A stretch of 64,000 bases of DNA, taken from contig NZ_CP192056.1 in the NCBI RefSeq assembly GCF_050942215.1, positions 3,534,001 to 3,598,000 of the forward strand. Reading direction: 5' to 3'. Shown piece by piece: positions 15,796 to 24,866 of the stretch; the stretch's first letter is position 1; each line of letters starts with the position of its first letter. The notes under the pieces were generated by a model. That model did not search any database and was not told where the DNA came from. It was given only the letters and a program-made list of their open reading frames with translations. The position numbers were made by a program, and so were the translations under genes. The stretch comes from Sphaerimonospora sp050942215. Its GTDB lineage: Bacteria > Actinomycetota > Actinomycetes > Streptosporangiales > Streptosporangiaceae.

Positions 15796-17656
15796 CGCCG
15801 GCTCCCTTCCGCTTGCCGCTGCCGAGATAGGCCGTACGCACGGCCTCCGACGTGCGCACCGTCTCCGGTGTTCCCTCCGCGATGACCTTTCCGCCGTCCA
15901 GCACGGTCACCACGTCGCAGATGCTCATCACAAGTTCGATGTTGTGTTCGATCAGCACCACGGCGAGGCCGTGATCGCGCAACAGGCGGCACAGCCGGGC
16001 GAGCTCCCCCAGTTCCGGGCCGGTCAGCCCGGTGGCGGGCTCGTCGAGGATCAGGACCGAGGGCCGGGTGGCGACCGCTCGCACCACCTCGAGGAGGCGC
16101 TTCTGCCCGTGGGACAGCGTCTCGGCGTTCAGGTCGTGGAGATGCTCGAGCCCGGCGAACCGCAGCAGTCTGCGTGCCTCCGTGCGCTGGGTGCGGTCCT
16201 GGGAGAGGTAGCGAGGGCTGCGCAGCAGGGCGCCGACGAGGCCGTAGCCCGTCCGTCCGTGCATGCCGGTGAGCACATTGTCGAGCACACCGACCCGGCC
16301 GAAGAGCCGGGGGATCTGAAAGACCCGGGTGACTCCCAGCGCGGCCACCTGGTGCGGCTTCACGGGCGCCGGTGAGCCGAAGATCCTCACCTCGCCCGAC
16401 GTGACGCGCTGGAAGCGGGTGAGACAGTCGACGAGCGTCGACTTGCCCGAGCCGTTGGGGCCGATGATGCCGTGGATCCGGCCGGTCTCGATCCGGACGC
16501 TCACGCCGTCCAGTGCCTTGACTCCCCCGTAGTGCTTCTTGACGTCGATCGCCTCGATCGCGGTCACCCCCGGCTTGACCTCGGCGTCGGCGACCCCCTC
16601 GGCCAGGATGTCGGCCTCGTCGGCTCCGTCGGTCTTCTCGGCAGTGGACGGTGGTTCACCGGCACGGCTCCGGCGCCGGTCCATGAGGTCGTTGAACGTT
16701 CCCGCGATGCCCTTGGGCATGATCGCCAGGACGAGCAGGAGCACCAACCCCATGACCAGGTTGTTGTAGCCGGGGTAGAAGCGGCTCAGCGACACCACCA
16801 CGGAGATGAGGATCGTGCCGAGGACCGGGCCGACCAGCGTGCCCACGCCCCCGATGAAGAGACCGACGAAGAAGATCAGGCCACTGTCGAGAAGACCCAC
16901 GGAAGGGTTGATCGCTCCGAGCTGAAGTGCGAACAGCCCGCCCGCGGCGCCGCCCAGGGCTCCGGCCAGGCCGAAGCACAGGAGCTTGATCAGGGTGGGG
17001 TTGATCCCCATGCTGCTGGCCGTCACGTTCGACTCGCGGATCGCCATCGTGGCCCGGCCGTACGTGCTGCCGACGTAGTTGTGCTGGATGACGTACGCGG
17101 CGACCGCGAACCCCGCGATGATGTAGAAGAACGCCTGCGGTGACAGCGTCTCGCCGCCGAACGTCGGATAGATGTCGTACAGGCCGACGTTGCCGCCGGT
17201 CACGGAGACCCAGGCCTCCCCGATCTCGACGAGAACGAGGTTGGCCACCAGGGTGAGCATGCCGAAGTAGAGATGCGTGCTGCGCAGGCTGAGCAGCACG
17301 ACCGCCAGCGACAGCAGCAGGCACAGGACCATCGCCACCCCGATGGCCACGAGCCACGGCATGCCGAGATGCAGCATGCACAGCGCGACGGAGTAGCCGC
17401 CCAGCAGCTGCAGGCCCGTCTGCATCAGGGTCAGCATGCCCCCGTAGCCGGTGGCGATGTTCAGCGACAGGGTGAGCATCACCGAGACGCACAGGAACGA
17501 CAGCAGACCCACGTAGTAGTAGGCGTCCGCGGTGCCGGCGGCGACGACCGGGGCCAAGGCTATGACCAGCACCAGCACGACGGGTCCGCCGAGCCGTCCG
17601 GCCAGGGTCCTCATGACCGTCGGCGACATCATGGGGGCGCCGGTTACCCGACTCAT
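15782..17656 (-). CDS. LivM-LivG fusion: ABC permease plus ATPase
   Basis: Single 624-aa protein. Residues about 20-330 form a LivM-type permease with many hydrophobic helices (for example LNIATGYGGMLTLMQTGLQLLGGYSVAL). After a charged linker (about 330-365) comes a LivG-type ATPase (about 370-610) with Walker A GPNGSGKST, signature LSHGQKRLLEVVRA and Walker B VLILDEPATGL. In most importers these are separate genes; here each permease carries its own ATPase. It overlaps livH by 4 bp and livF by 14 bp. An RRRSRAGEPPSTAEKTDGADEAD linker separates the halves. Confidence 0.93.
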   Translation of the reverse strand: MSRVTGAPMMSPTVMRTLAGRLGGPVVLVLVIALAPVVAAGTADAYYYVGLLSFLCVSVMLTLSLNIATGYGGMLTLMQTGLQLLGGYSVALCMLHLGMPWLVAIGVAMVLCLLLSLAVVLLSLRSTHLYFGMLTLVANLVLVEIGEAWVSVTGGNVGLYDIYPTFGGETLSPQAFFYIIAGFAVAAYVIQHNYVGSTYGRATMAIRESNVTASSMGINPTLIKLLCFGLAGALGGAAGGLFALQLGAINPSVGLLDSGLIFFVGLFIGGVGTLVGPVLGTILISVVVSLSRFYPGYNNLVMGLVLLLVLAIMPKGIAGTFNDLMDRRRSRAGEPPSTAEKTDGADEADILAEGVADAEVKPGVTAIEAIDVKKHYGGVKALDGVSVRIETGRIHGIIGPNGSGKSTLVDCLTRFQRVTSGEVRIFGSPAPVKPHQVAALGVTRVFQIPRLFGRVGVLDNVLTGMHGRTGYGLVGALLRSPRYLSQDRTQRTEARRLLRFAGLEHLHDLNAETLSHGQKRLLEVVRAVATRPSVLILDEPATGLTGPELGELARLCRLLRDHGLAVVLIEHNIELVMSICDVVTVLDGGKVIAEGTPETVRTSEAVRTAYLGSGKRKGAGDAAD

Positions 17657-18525
17657 GCTCTGGTCACGTCCCTTTCACCGAAAAGCCCGCGCGGGAAGAC
17701 CACCAGGACGATGGCCAGGATGGTGAACACCGCGAAGTTCCCGGCCGAGCCGTTGAACTGTGTCCTGAGCGCGGTGTCCAGCAGTCCGACGAGGAAGCCG
17801 CCGACGATGGCGCCGAGGGGAGAGCCGAGGCCCCCGATCACCGAGGCGATGAATCCCTTGATCGTGAAGACCAGGCCGACGGTGGGCAGGATGAACAGCT
17901 CCGGCGCCGCCAGGAAGCCGGCGAGCGCCGTGACACACGTGCCGATCACGAAGCTGACCACGACGATGCGGCCGACCGGGACGCCCATGAGCAGCGCGGT
18001 GTCCTGACTGTGCGACATGGCCCGGATCGCTATCCCCTGCGGCGTGTATCGCAACATCGCCATATAGGCCAGGGTCACCAGGACCGCCACGAGGATCGTG
18101 ACCAGTCCCTGGGTGCTCAGGCTGCCGCCCGGGAGGCGCACCTCGCCTCCCAGGATCGGGTCGGCGGTCAGCGCCGGGACGTTCATGTATTTCAGGGAGA
18201 ACACCGACTCGAACACCATCGTCACGGCGAAGGACGCGATGATCCAGCCGTACACGGATCCCGACCGCTTGGCCGGCAGGGTGGTGAGCCGTTCGGTCAG
18301 CACCCCAAGGATCCCTCCCGCCGCCAACAGCAGCAGCAGCGCCGCCCACCACCCCCATCCCCAGAGCGTCATCACCTGATAGACCACGATGGCGCCGAGG
18401 ATGATCGCCTGGCCCTGGGCGAAGTTCAGGATGTGGGTCGGTTTGTAGATGATCGTCAGTCCCAACGCCACGAGGGCATAGACCGCGCCCGAGAAAAGCC
18501 CGGCGTACACGACGTCGGCGCTCAT
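17653..18525 (-). CDS. livH: ABC transporter permease, LivH type
   Basis: Inner-membrane permease of 290 aa with about eight hydrophobic segments. LivH hallmarks are GLTIIYKPTHILNFAQGQAIILGA near the N-terminus and GFIASVIGGLGSPLGAIVGGFLVGLLD near the C-terminus. It partners the LivM half of the fusion protein encoded next (overlap of 4 bp, ATGA). It follows the solute-binding protein gene after 48 bp. Confidence 0.92.
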   Translation of the reverse strand: MSADVVYAGLFSGAVYALVALGLTIIYKPTHILNFAQGQAIILGAIVVYQVMTLWGWGWWAALLLLLAAGGILGVLTERLTTLPAKRSGSVYGWIIASFAVTMVFESVFSLKYMNVPALTADPILGGEVRLPGGSLSTQGLVTILVAVLVTLAYMAMLRYTPQGIAIRAMSHSQDTALLMGVPVGRIVVVSFVIGTCVTALAGFLAAPELFILPTVGLVFTIKGFIASVIGGLGSPLGAIVGGFLVGLLDTALRTQFNGSAGNFAVFTILAIVLVVFPRGLFGERDVTRA

Positions 18526-18573
18526 CAGATTCTCCCCATTCGTCAGCGGCTCCTCGCCGGGCCGGGCCTTCCG

Positions 18574-19803
18574 CTATTTGTCTGGAGTGACGTCCTCGGT
18601 GACCCAGCCACCGGCGCCCTTTTTCCAGATGTAAACGCGTCCGCAGCTCGCCTCGTAGAGGGAGTGGTCGTCGCCGGGACGGATGTCACAGCCCGACGGC
18701 GACTCGCTTCCGGGAATGGAGATCGTCTCCATCGCCTCGGCGAGTTTCTTCCGGTCGAAGGACTGCGCCTCCTCCGCCGCGGCCGAGAACGCGGCGACGC
18801 AGTCGGCCGCCTGGGGCGCTCCGCGCAGGATGCTCACCCCGGTCTTCGGACCGGTGTCCTTGCCGAACTGCTTGTCCAGGGCTTCGGCCCACTCCTTGTA
18901 CCCCGCGGGCCAGGAGCTCTTGTCCTCGGCGGCGTAGTAGAACCCTCCCGCGGTGAACGCCGTGTTTCCGAGCATGTCACCGGTGGCCTCGATGTTCGGG
19001 AGGGAACTCAGTCCGTTCCCGGTGATGAGGAGCCCCTGGAAACCGGCCTTGCCGGCGGCGGCCGCGGTCAGCGCGCCGGACGCGACGTTGCTCATCCAGA
19101 TCGCCTCGGCGCCCTTGCCCATGAGCTTCTGCACGTAGGCGAGGTGGCTTTGGTCGTCGGATCGGGACTGCTCCCAGCCGACGATGGCGACCCCGTAGTC
19201 CGGGGCCAGCTTCTCGAACAGGCCGTGGTAGGTGCGACCGCCGTCGTCGTTGTTCTCGACCATGCCGATCTTGGTGATGCCCTTGCTCCGGAGGAACTCC
19301 AGCAGCCGCACGACCACCGTCTCGGCCTCGTCCTGCGCCTGGAAGCCGACCTTCAGGGCGGACCAGTCCTGGCTGGCGACGGCCGGCTGACAGTTCAGCA
19401 TGTCGGTGTCCTCGAACGTCTTCTTGGCCGCCTCGTAGAAGGCCGAGATCGAGGGGCCGACGACCAGCTTCACCTGAGGGTCGCGCGCCAATTCGTTGGA
19501 GAACTGCACCGCTTTCGCGGGGTCGAGTTGCATATCCCGGATCACGAGTTCGAGCTTGGCTCCGTTGACGCCACCCGCTGCATTGATCTTGTCGACCTGA
19601 ACCTGCATCGAGTTCTTCATCACGGTTCCGAGAACGGCGAACGCACCGGTCATCGGCTGGATCACCCCGAGTTTGACGGTCGTGGGAACGTTCCCATCAT
19701 TGCCGTCGCCCCCGGAGCCGCCTGATCCGCCGGCACCACATCCGCTGATCACCAGCGGTAGTGCCGTGACCACCGCTGTCAGCCCACCGAGCTTTCTCGC
19801 CAT
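18574..19803 (-). CDS. Solute-binding lipoprotein of the HAAT-type importer
   Basis: Periplasmic-binding protein of 409 aa (Leu/Ile/Val-binding, amide family). The signal peptide MARKLGGLTAVVTALPLVISGCG ends in a lipobox (VISGC), so it is anchored outside the membrane. The mature part begins with a GGSGGSGGDG linker, then VKLGVIQPMTGAFAVLGTVMKNS and NAAGGVNGAKLELVIRD. It is about one-half identical by eye to the second binding protein at 30979-32208. It is the first gene of an operon running through the importer to amidase and nitrilases, with promoter and element E upstream. Confidence 0.92.
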   Translation of the reverse strand: MARKLGGLTAVVTALPLVISGCGAGGSGGSGGDGNDGNVPTTVKLGVIQPMTGAFAVLGTVMKNSMQVQVDKINAAGGVNGAKLELVIRDMQLDPAKAVQFSNELARDPQVKLVVGPSISAFYEAAKKTFEDTDMLNCQPAVASQDWSALKVGFQAQDEAETVVVRLLEFLRSKGITKIGMVENNDDGGRTYHGLFEKLAPDYGVAIVGWEQSRSDDQSHLAYVQKLMGKGAEAIWMSNVASGALTAAAAGKAGFQGLLITGNGLSSLPNIEATGDMLGNTAFTAGGFYYAAEDKSSWPAGYKEWAEALDKQFGKDTGPKTGVSILRGAPQAADCVAAFSAAAEEAQSFDRKKLAEAMETISIPGSESPSGCDIRPGDDHSLYEASCGRVYIWKKGAGGWVTEDVTPDK

Positions 19804-19824
19804 TTCCGCGCCTCCGGAGGATTT

Positions 19825-19885
19825 GAAACAGGGTTCCGCATGGCGGAATGCTGGTAACCTTAGGGTGGGGTCCGGGTGACGTCAA
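19825..19885 (-). promoter_or_regulatory. Promoter with regulon element E
   Basis: Minus-strand promoter TTGACG (19885-19880), 17 nt, TAAGGT (19862-19857). Element E occupies 19825-19849, seven bases downstream of the -10 box, reading on the plus strand GAAAC-AGG-GTTCC, seven bases, GGAAT. A protein bound here would cover the transcription start of the importer/nitrilase operon. Confidence 0.75.
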
Positions 19886-20174
19886 GAGGTCGCCGAAGTA
19901 TTTCAGCTCAGAAATTCGCCGCCCGCACAGGCCCCCATACATCGGTTTACATGCGAAAACGTCTGCACGAGTCCACATTTCCGATCTGATCTGATCCGGG
20001 GCCCACGGCGACCGCCCATCCTTCACCCGAGCGGTTTCCCGTCGATCGGCGATCACCATCGAGGACGATGCCGGCGATGCGGGCGGCATCGGATCGCCCG
20101 GCGGCCGTACCGGCCCGCTACCGACCACCCGAGGCGAAGCGAGCCCGGATCGCGCAGTCCCTCGGAGACGGCTA
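19886..20174. other. Divergent intergenic region without gene
   Basis: Centre of the 443-bp gap between the importer operon (minus) and the ThDP-enzyme operon (plus). Apart from the promoters and elements at its two ends I see no gene-like reading frame; the open minus-strand frame running through here has no family features and overlaps the ThDP gene antisense. Confidence 0.5.
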
Positions 20175-20242
20175 TTGACGCCCTCCGCTCCCCCTTCTAG
20201 GATCACGTTCCAAACTTGAAACGGCGTTCCACTGAAAGGAAT
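20175..20242 (+). promoter_or_regulatory. Promoter with regulon element D
   Basis: Plus-strand promoter TTGACG (20175-20180), 17 nt, TAGGAT (20198-20203). Element D at 20218-20242 reads GAAAC-GGC-GTTCC, seven bases, GGAAT. An extra GTTCC half-site at 20207-20211 lies in front. The last half-site overlaps the Shine-Dalgarno AAAGGA (20235-20240) of the ThDP gene, so binding would block both start of transcription and translation. Confidence 0.78.
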
Positions 20243-20246
20243 CCGA

Positions 20247-22037
20247 ATGGCGGTGACTGAGACCGGATCGGCCTCGGGAGGAACGCCGGACGAGCCCGGC
20301 CTGCTGCGTCCCCGCGGCACCGCGGTCGCGGAGGTGATCCTGCGTACGCTGGCCGGCAACGGGGTGGAGCGCCTCTGGTTCTGCAGCGGCTCGGAACTGG
20401 TCCCCCTCCAGGAGGCGCACGCGAAGGCCCGGCACCACGGCATCGCCGTACCACGCCTGGCCATGACCGTGCACGAACACGTCGCCATCTCGGCGGCGAT
20501 GGGCGAGTCGATGGTGACCGGCCGGCCCGCCGCCGTGGTGGCGCACGCGGACATGGGGCCGTTGAACTTCGGCGCCGAACTGCACACCGCCCTGCGCGGG
20601 CAGTACCCCCTGGTGCTGATCAGCGGCTATCCCGCGACCCATCCGCAGCGCCGGACCAGCCAGGCTTTCTGGAACCAGCAGCGCTGGGACCAGGGCGGAC
20701 TGTTCCGTCAGTACACCAAATGGGACTACCGGCTCGCTCCGTACGACGACGTCGGGCTTGTGCTGGCCCGGGCCATGCAGGTGGCGCTGACGCCGCCACG
20801 CGGCCCTGTCTATCTGGCGGTGCCCGCCGAAGTGCTGGCCCAGGACATGGTCGACGGCGCACCGGTCGCGGTGGAGCGGCTGGGAGTCGCCCGTCTGGGC
20901 CAGGGAGATGAGGAGGGGATCCGGGAGATCGCGCGCCGGATGCTCGCCGCGCACCGCCCGCTGATCCTGACCGATCGGGTCGGCACGGACGCGTCCGCCG
21001 TCGCGGCGCTCGACCGGCTCGCCGCCGAGTTCGCGGTCTCGGTGACGGCCACCCGGCACCGGATGAACCTCCGCGACGACCATCCGTCCCGCTGGGGCGC
21101 GCCGGCGGTGGACCAGGCCGACATGATCCTGGTGCTGGACCATCCGCTCCCCTGGGTCCCGGCGTCCCGGGCACCGTCGGCCGCGGCGTGGATCGCCGTC
21201 GCCGGCACCGATCCGATCTGCGCGGAGATCCCGTTGTACGAGTTCCCCGCGCGGCTGCGCCTCTTCGCCGACCCGGCGGCGTTCCTGCCGGCGTTGCTGG
21301 AGGAACTGCGCCGGCTGCGCGATCCGGCGTCCTCAGCACGGATCGAGGAGCGCACCCGCCGGCACGAGCGGGCGCACGCCGAGGGGCTGCGCCTGCGGGC
21401 GGACCTGATCGCACGGGAGATGGCGGGCTCCGTCATCACCCCCACCGTGTTCGGGACCGCGATCAACGAGGTGATCGGGCCCGAGGACCTCTTCATCGAG
21501 GAACTCGGCGACACCGCTGGACTGGTCCACCGCGGCGTGCCGGGAACCCTGTTCATGAACGGCGGCTCAAGCCTCGGCTGGGCCACCTCCGGTGCGATGG
21601 GCGCACGGCTGGCCTCCGGCGACCGTCCCACGGTGTGCGCGACCGGCGACGGCGGATACCTCTTCGGCGTGTCCGGCGCCGCGCTGTGGACGCAGGCCAG
21701 GATGGCGGCACCGGTGCTCACGGTGATCGCGAACAATCGCGGATACCGGACCGGCACCAGCCACGTCGACTCGTACTACCCCGGCGGCTACGTCTCGGCG
21801 GCCGGCGACTACACGGGCGGCGCCATCGATCCCCCGCCGGATTACGGCGCCGAGGCCCGGGCCGCCGGTGCGTACGGCGCCCGCGCCCGCACCCCGGGCG
21901 AGCTTCGCGAGGTGCTGCGCGCGGCACGGGCCGCGGTCGAACGGGACCGGATCCCCGCCGTCGTGGACGCCTGGATGCCGGACCACCTGGGTCGTGTCGA
22001 GGCGGCGCAGGCGAGTGCGAACGGAGTGGGCCGATGA
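20247..22037 (+). CDS. Thiamine-diphosphate-dependent enzyme (acetolactate synthase/decarboxylase-like)
   Basis: ThDP enzyme of 596 aa with the usual three-domain layout. The N-terminal PYR domain has the cofactor-activating Glu in AMTVHEHVAISAAMGE (near residue 78). A middle domain follows (about 200-340). The C-terminal PP domain carries GDGGYLFGVSGAALWTQAR and NNRGY, the GDG...NN metal/diphosphate motif (about 467-496). Members decarboxylate 2-oxoacids or ligate/lyse acyloins. It is the first gene of an operon with a nitrate/taurine-type importer. No small regulatory subunit is present, which speaks against true acetolactate synthase. The substrate is unknown. Confidence 0.88.
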   Translation: MAVTETGSASGGTPDEPGLLRPRGTAVAEVILRTLAGNGVERLWFCSGSELVPLQEAHAKARHHGIAVPRLAMTVHEHVAISAAMGESMVTGRPAAVVAHADMGPLNFGAELHTALRGQYPLVLISGYPATHPQRRTSQAFWNQQRWDQGGLFRQYTKWDYRLAPYDDVGLVLARAMQVALTPPRGPVYLAVPAEVLAQDMVDGAPVAVERLGVARLGQGDEEGIREIARRMLAAHRPLILTDRVGTDASAVAALDRLAAEFAVSVTATRHRMNLRDDHPSRWGAPAVDQADMILVLDHPLPWVPASRAPSAAAWIAVAGTDPICAEIPLYEFPARLRLFADPAAFLPALLEELRRLRDPASSARIEERTRRHERAHAEGLRLRADLIAREMAGSVITPTVFGTAINEVIGPEDLFIEELGDTAGLVHRGVPGTLFMNGGSSLGWATSGAMGARLASGDRPTVCATGDGGYLFGVSGAALWTQARMAAPVLTVIANNRGYRTGTSHVDSYYPGGYVSAAGDYTGGAIDPPPDYGAEARAAGAYGARARTPGELREVLRAARAAVERDRIPAVVDAWMPDHLGRVEAAQASANGVGR

Positions 22038-22834
22038 CCGCGATCCACGTCGACCGGATCACCAAGCGCTTCGACCCGGACCCGGGCAAGACGCCGACTC
22101 TCGGCACGATCGAACTCGCCGTCGAAGACGGCGAGTTCGTCGCGCTCCTCGGCCCCTCCGGATGCGGCAAGACCACGCTGCTGCGGATGATCGGGGGACT
22201 GGAGCAGCCGACGAGCGGCCAGGTGCTGATCAACGGCGAGTCGATCTCCGCGGCGTCCAAGGCGGCCCGGCGCCGGATCCTGGCGAGCGTCGGATTCGTG
22301 TTCCAGGAGCACAACCTGCTGCCCTGGCGCAGCGCGCTGGCCAACGTCGCGGTGCCGCTGGAGGTGCGCGGGATGCCCAGGGCCGAGCGCCGGCGGGCGG
22401 CGGCCGAGATGCTGGCGCTGGTCGGCCTCTCCCACGCCGAGGGCAAGCTTCCACACGAGCTCAGCGGCGGCATGCGTCAGCGGGTGGCGATCGCGCGGGC
22501 GCTCTCCTACGACCCGGACATCCTCCTGATGGACGAGCCGTTCGGCGCCGTCGACGCGCAGACCCGCGACGTGCTCAACCTCGAACTGCAACGGATCTGG
22601 ATGCGGCGCCGCAAGACGGTGGTCTTCGTGACCCACTCGGTGCACGAGGCCGTGTTCCTCGCCGACCGGGTGGTGGTGATGGGCGCCTCGCCCGGCCGGG
22701 TGGTCGAGGACCTGCGGATCACCACACCGCGTCCGCGCAGCCTCGATGCGACGATGACCCCGGAGTTCCTGGCCACCGCCGCCAAGCTGCGCGATTTCCT
22801 CAGCGACCACTTCACCCCGCAGGAGTCCGCGTGA
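22034..22834 (+). CDS. ABC transporter ATP-binding protein (SsuB/TauB type)
   Basis: ATPase of 266 aa for a nitrate/sulfonate/taurine-class importer. Walker A is GPSGCGKTT, the Q-loop VFQEHNLLPWRSALANVAVPLE, the signature LSGGMRQRVAIARALSYDP and Walker B ILLMDEPFGAVDAQTR. The switch His lies in FVTHSVHEA. FQEHNLLPW is typical of this class. The ATG overlaps the ThDP stop (ATGA) and the stop overlaps the permease start (TGATG). Confidence 0.93.
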   Translation: MTAIHVDRITKRFDPDPGKTPTLGTIELAVEDGEFVALLGPSGCGKTTLLRMIGGLEQPTSGQVLINGESISAASKAARRRILASVGFVFQEHNLLPWRSALANVAVPLEVRGMPRAERRRAAAEMLALVGLSHAEGKLPHELSGGMRQRVAIARALSYDPDILLMDEPFGAVDAQTRDVLNLELQRIWMRRRKTVVFVTHSVHEAVFLADRVVVMGASPGRVVEDLRITTPRPRSLDATMTPEFLATAAKLRDFLSDHFTPQESA

Positions 22835-23703
22835 TGAGCCAGAACCAGGTCGATGCGATCGACGACACGGACTCCCCGGTGCCGGCCCCGGCCGCCGGAC
22901 GCGGATGGCGGCAGGCGCTCGACCGATGGATGGTGTGGTGGACCACGCCGCTGGTGCTGGTGGCGATCTACTTCGGCTGGAAGCTGTACCTGGCGATCAC
23001 CGACCTCTCGCCGTTTGTGATGCCCACGCCGGAGGCGGTGCTGGCCGCGCTCAAGGAGCAGGTGACCGATCCGTACATCTGGCAGGTCCACGTGTGGGCG
23101 ACCTTCACCGAGACGTTGTCTGGACTGGCCATCGCCATCGCCGTCGGCGTCACGCTGGGTTTCCTCATCGGCAAGTCGCGGATCCTCGCCCGCATCCTGA
23201 AGCCGTTCGTGGTGGCCACCCAGGTCACCCCCAAGGTGGCGCTGGCGCCGCTGTTCGTGCTCTGGTTCGGGTTCGGGCCCGGCTCGAAGATCGCCCTGGC
23301 GGCCATCGTGGCGTTCTTCCCGATCATGACGAACACGGCGTTCGGGGTGCAGTCGCTGCCGCGATCGACCAAGGAGATGTGCACCTCGGTCGGCGCGAGC
23401 GACTGGTACCGGTTCCGCAAGGTGGATCTGCCGCACACCCTGGCGTACATCCTGGCGGGCATGGAGGTCGCGATCGTGCTCGCGACCATCGGCGCGATCG
23501 TCGGCGAGTACCTCGGCGGCGACAAGGGCCTCGGACGCTACGCGCTCAACCTCCAGAACAACCTTCAGATCGACATGCTTTTCGGCTCCATCGTGCTGAT
23601 GGCCGTCTTCGGCCTGGTGCTGTACGGATCGGTGGTCGCGCTCAAGCGCCTGCTCATCCCCTGGCACGAGTCGGTGCGAGCCCTGCGTGAGGAGGGCGTC
23701 TAG
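22834..23703 (+). CDS. ABC transporter permease (SsuC/TauC type)
   Basis: Permease of 289 aa with about six hydrophobic helices. The cytoplasmic EAA loop SLPRSTKEMCTSVGASDWYRFRKVDLPHTLAYILAGMEVA is typical for this importer class. PTPEAVLAALKEQ near residue 65 is also typical. The ATG at 22834 overlaps the ATPase stop by one base; a GTG one codon earlier is possible. Confidence 0.92.
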   Translation: MSQNQVDAIDDTDSPVPAPAAGRGWRQALDRWMVWWTTPLVLVAIYFGWKLYLAITDLSPFVMPTPEAVLAALKEQVTDPYIWQVHVWATFTETLSGLAIAIAVGVTLGFLIGKSRILARILKPFVVATQVTPKVALAPLFVLWFGFGPGSKIALAAIVAFFPIMTNTAFGVQSLPRSTKEMCTSVGASDWYRFRKVDLPHTLAYILAGMEVAIVLATIGAIVGEYLGGDKGLGRYALNLQNNLQIDMLFGSIVLMAVFGLVLYGSVVALKRLLIPWHESVRALREEGV

Positions 23704-23801
23704 GGAAGGTCTCCGGGCGCGACCTGCCCGGCTGCCCCACGGACGCCGTCGACGGATCACCACCACACCCACACTCACCCCCCACGATAGAAGGTTCGAC
23801 G

Positions 23802-24866
23802 ATGCCTGGAAGGCAAGGAATGAATCGGCGGGAGCTGCTCGGTCTCGCCACCCGACTCGGACTGGCGGTTCCCGCCATCGGGCTGATGGCCGCCTGCGGC
23901 GAAGACGACGGCCCGGCCGCGGCCTCCGGCGGCGAGCCGTCGGTCAAGCGCATCTATCAGACCGCGCTCGGCTTCAACGTGGGCAACGCCCCCGAGATCG
24001 TGGCCCGGGAGGCCGGCTTCTTCTCGAAGCTCGGCATCGACGGGTCCGTGATCTCGTCGACGGGCACCCCGCAGGCATTGCAGGGGCTGCTCGCGAAGAC
24101 CACGCACTACTCCCGGGTGCAGTCCATCAGCATCCTCCAGTCGGTCGCCAACGAGGGCGCGCCGTTCGTCGCGTTCGGCACGCTGGTGCAGCGCAGCGCC
24201 TTCGAGCTGCAGTCGCTGAAGGACGCCCCGATCAAGTCGGTGAGCGAACTGGCCGGCAAGAGCCTCGGCGTCATCTCGGCCGGCGGCACCACCGATGTGC
24301 TCATCACGCTGATGGCGCGCAAGGCGGGGATCGATCCGGGGTCGATCGATCGCAAGGTGGTCGGCCTGGGCACGGCGGCGGCCGAGTTCGCCAAGCGGGG
24401 CGACATCGCGGCGTGGATCGGCAGCGCGGCCGAGCGGGTGGCGCTCGAGGAGGCGGGCACCGGGGTGGAGGCCGTCGCGTTCGACGACGTGGTGGCCGTC
24501 CCCGCCGACACCTACTTCACCACCAAGGAGGAGTTCGACGCCAACCGCGAGGTCGTGGTGAAGATGCTGGCCGCCTTCTACGCCGGGCTGGAGTTCGTGC
24601 TGGACAAGGCCAACGACAAGACGACGATCGAATACGTCCGCCGTTACAACCGTGAGATCAAGGAGGAGGAGGCGCAGCGCCAGCTCGACCTCGTCCGCCC
24701 GCTCTACACGGCGAACGGCGACGACAAGCTGCTGACCATGGACAAGCAGCGCTGGGTGGATCTGCAGGAGATGCTCCTCGCCGAGGGCGTCATCTCCAAG
24801 CAGGCCGACATCGACCAGCTCGTGCTCGACACGCTGCTGGCCGAAGCCAAGGAGATGAAACCATGA
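23802..24866 (+). CDS. ABC transporter substrate-binding lipoprotein (nitrate/taurine/HMP class)
   Basis: Binding protein of 354 aa. A twin-arginine-like N-terminus (NRRELLGLATRLGLAVPAIG) precedes a lipobox LMAACG, so it is exported and lipid-anchored. The mature part follows the SsuA/ThiY/NMT1 fold: ALGFNVGNAPEIVAREAGFFSKLGID and LAGKSLGVISAGGTTDVLI. The start has AGAAGG 7 nt upstream; an internal ATG six codons later is less likely. It defines the cargo of the importer, which I cannot name. Confidence 0.9.
   Translation: MPGRQGMNRRELLGLATRLGLAVPAIGLMAACGEDDGPAAASGGEPSVKRIYQTALGFNVGNAPEIVAREAGFFSKLGIDGSVISSTGTPQALQGLLAKTTHYSRVQSISILQSVANEGAPFVAFGTLVQRSAFELQSLKDAPIKSVSELAGKSLGVISAGGTTDVLITLMARKAGIDPGSIDRKVVGLGTAAAEFAKRGDIAAWIGSAAERVALEEAGTGVEAVAFDDVVAVPADTYFTTKEEFDANREVVVKMLAAFYAGLEFVLDKANDKTTIEYVRRYNREIKEEEAQRQLDLVRPLYTANGDDKLLTMDKQRWVDLQEMLLAEGVISKQADIDQLVLDTLLAEAKEMKP

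Noticed and set aside
19697..20587. Minus-strand open frame across the 19.8-20.2 kb control region
   Set aside because: It runs antisense into the ThDP gene, covers two promoters and operators, and shows no protein family features.
20247..22037. Acetolactate synthase large subunit (ilvB)
   Set aside because: No regulatory subunit or other branched-chain biosynthesis gene is near and the gene is in an importer operon; a catabolic ThDP enzyme is more likely.
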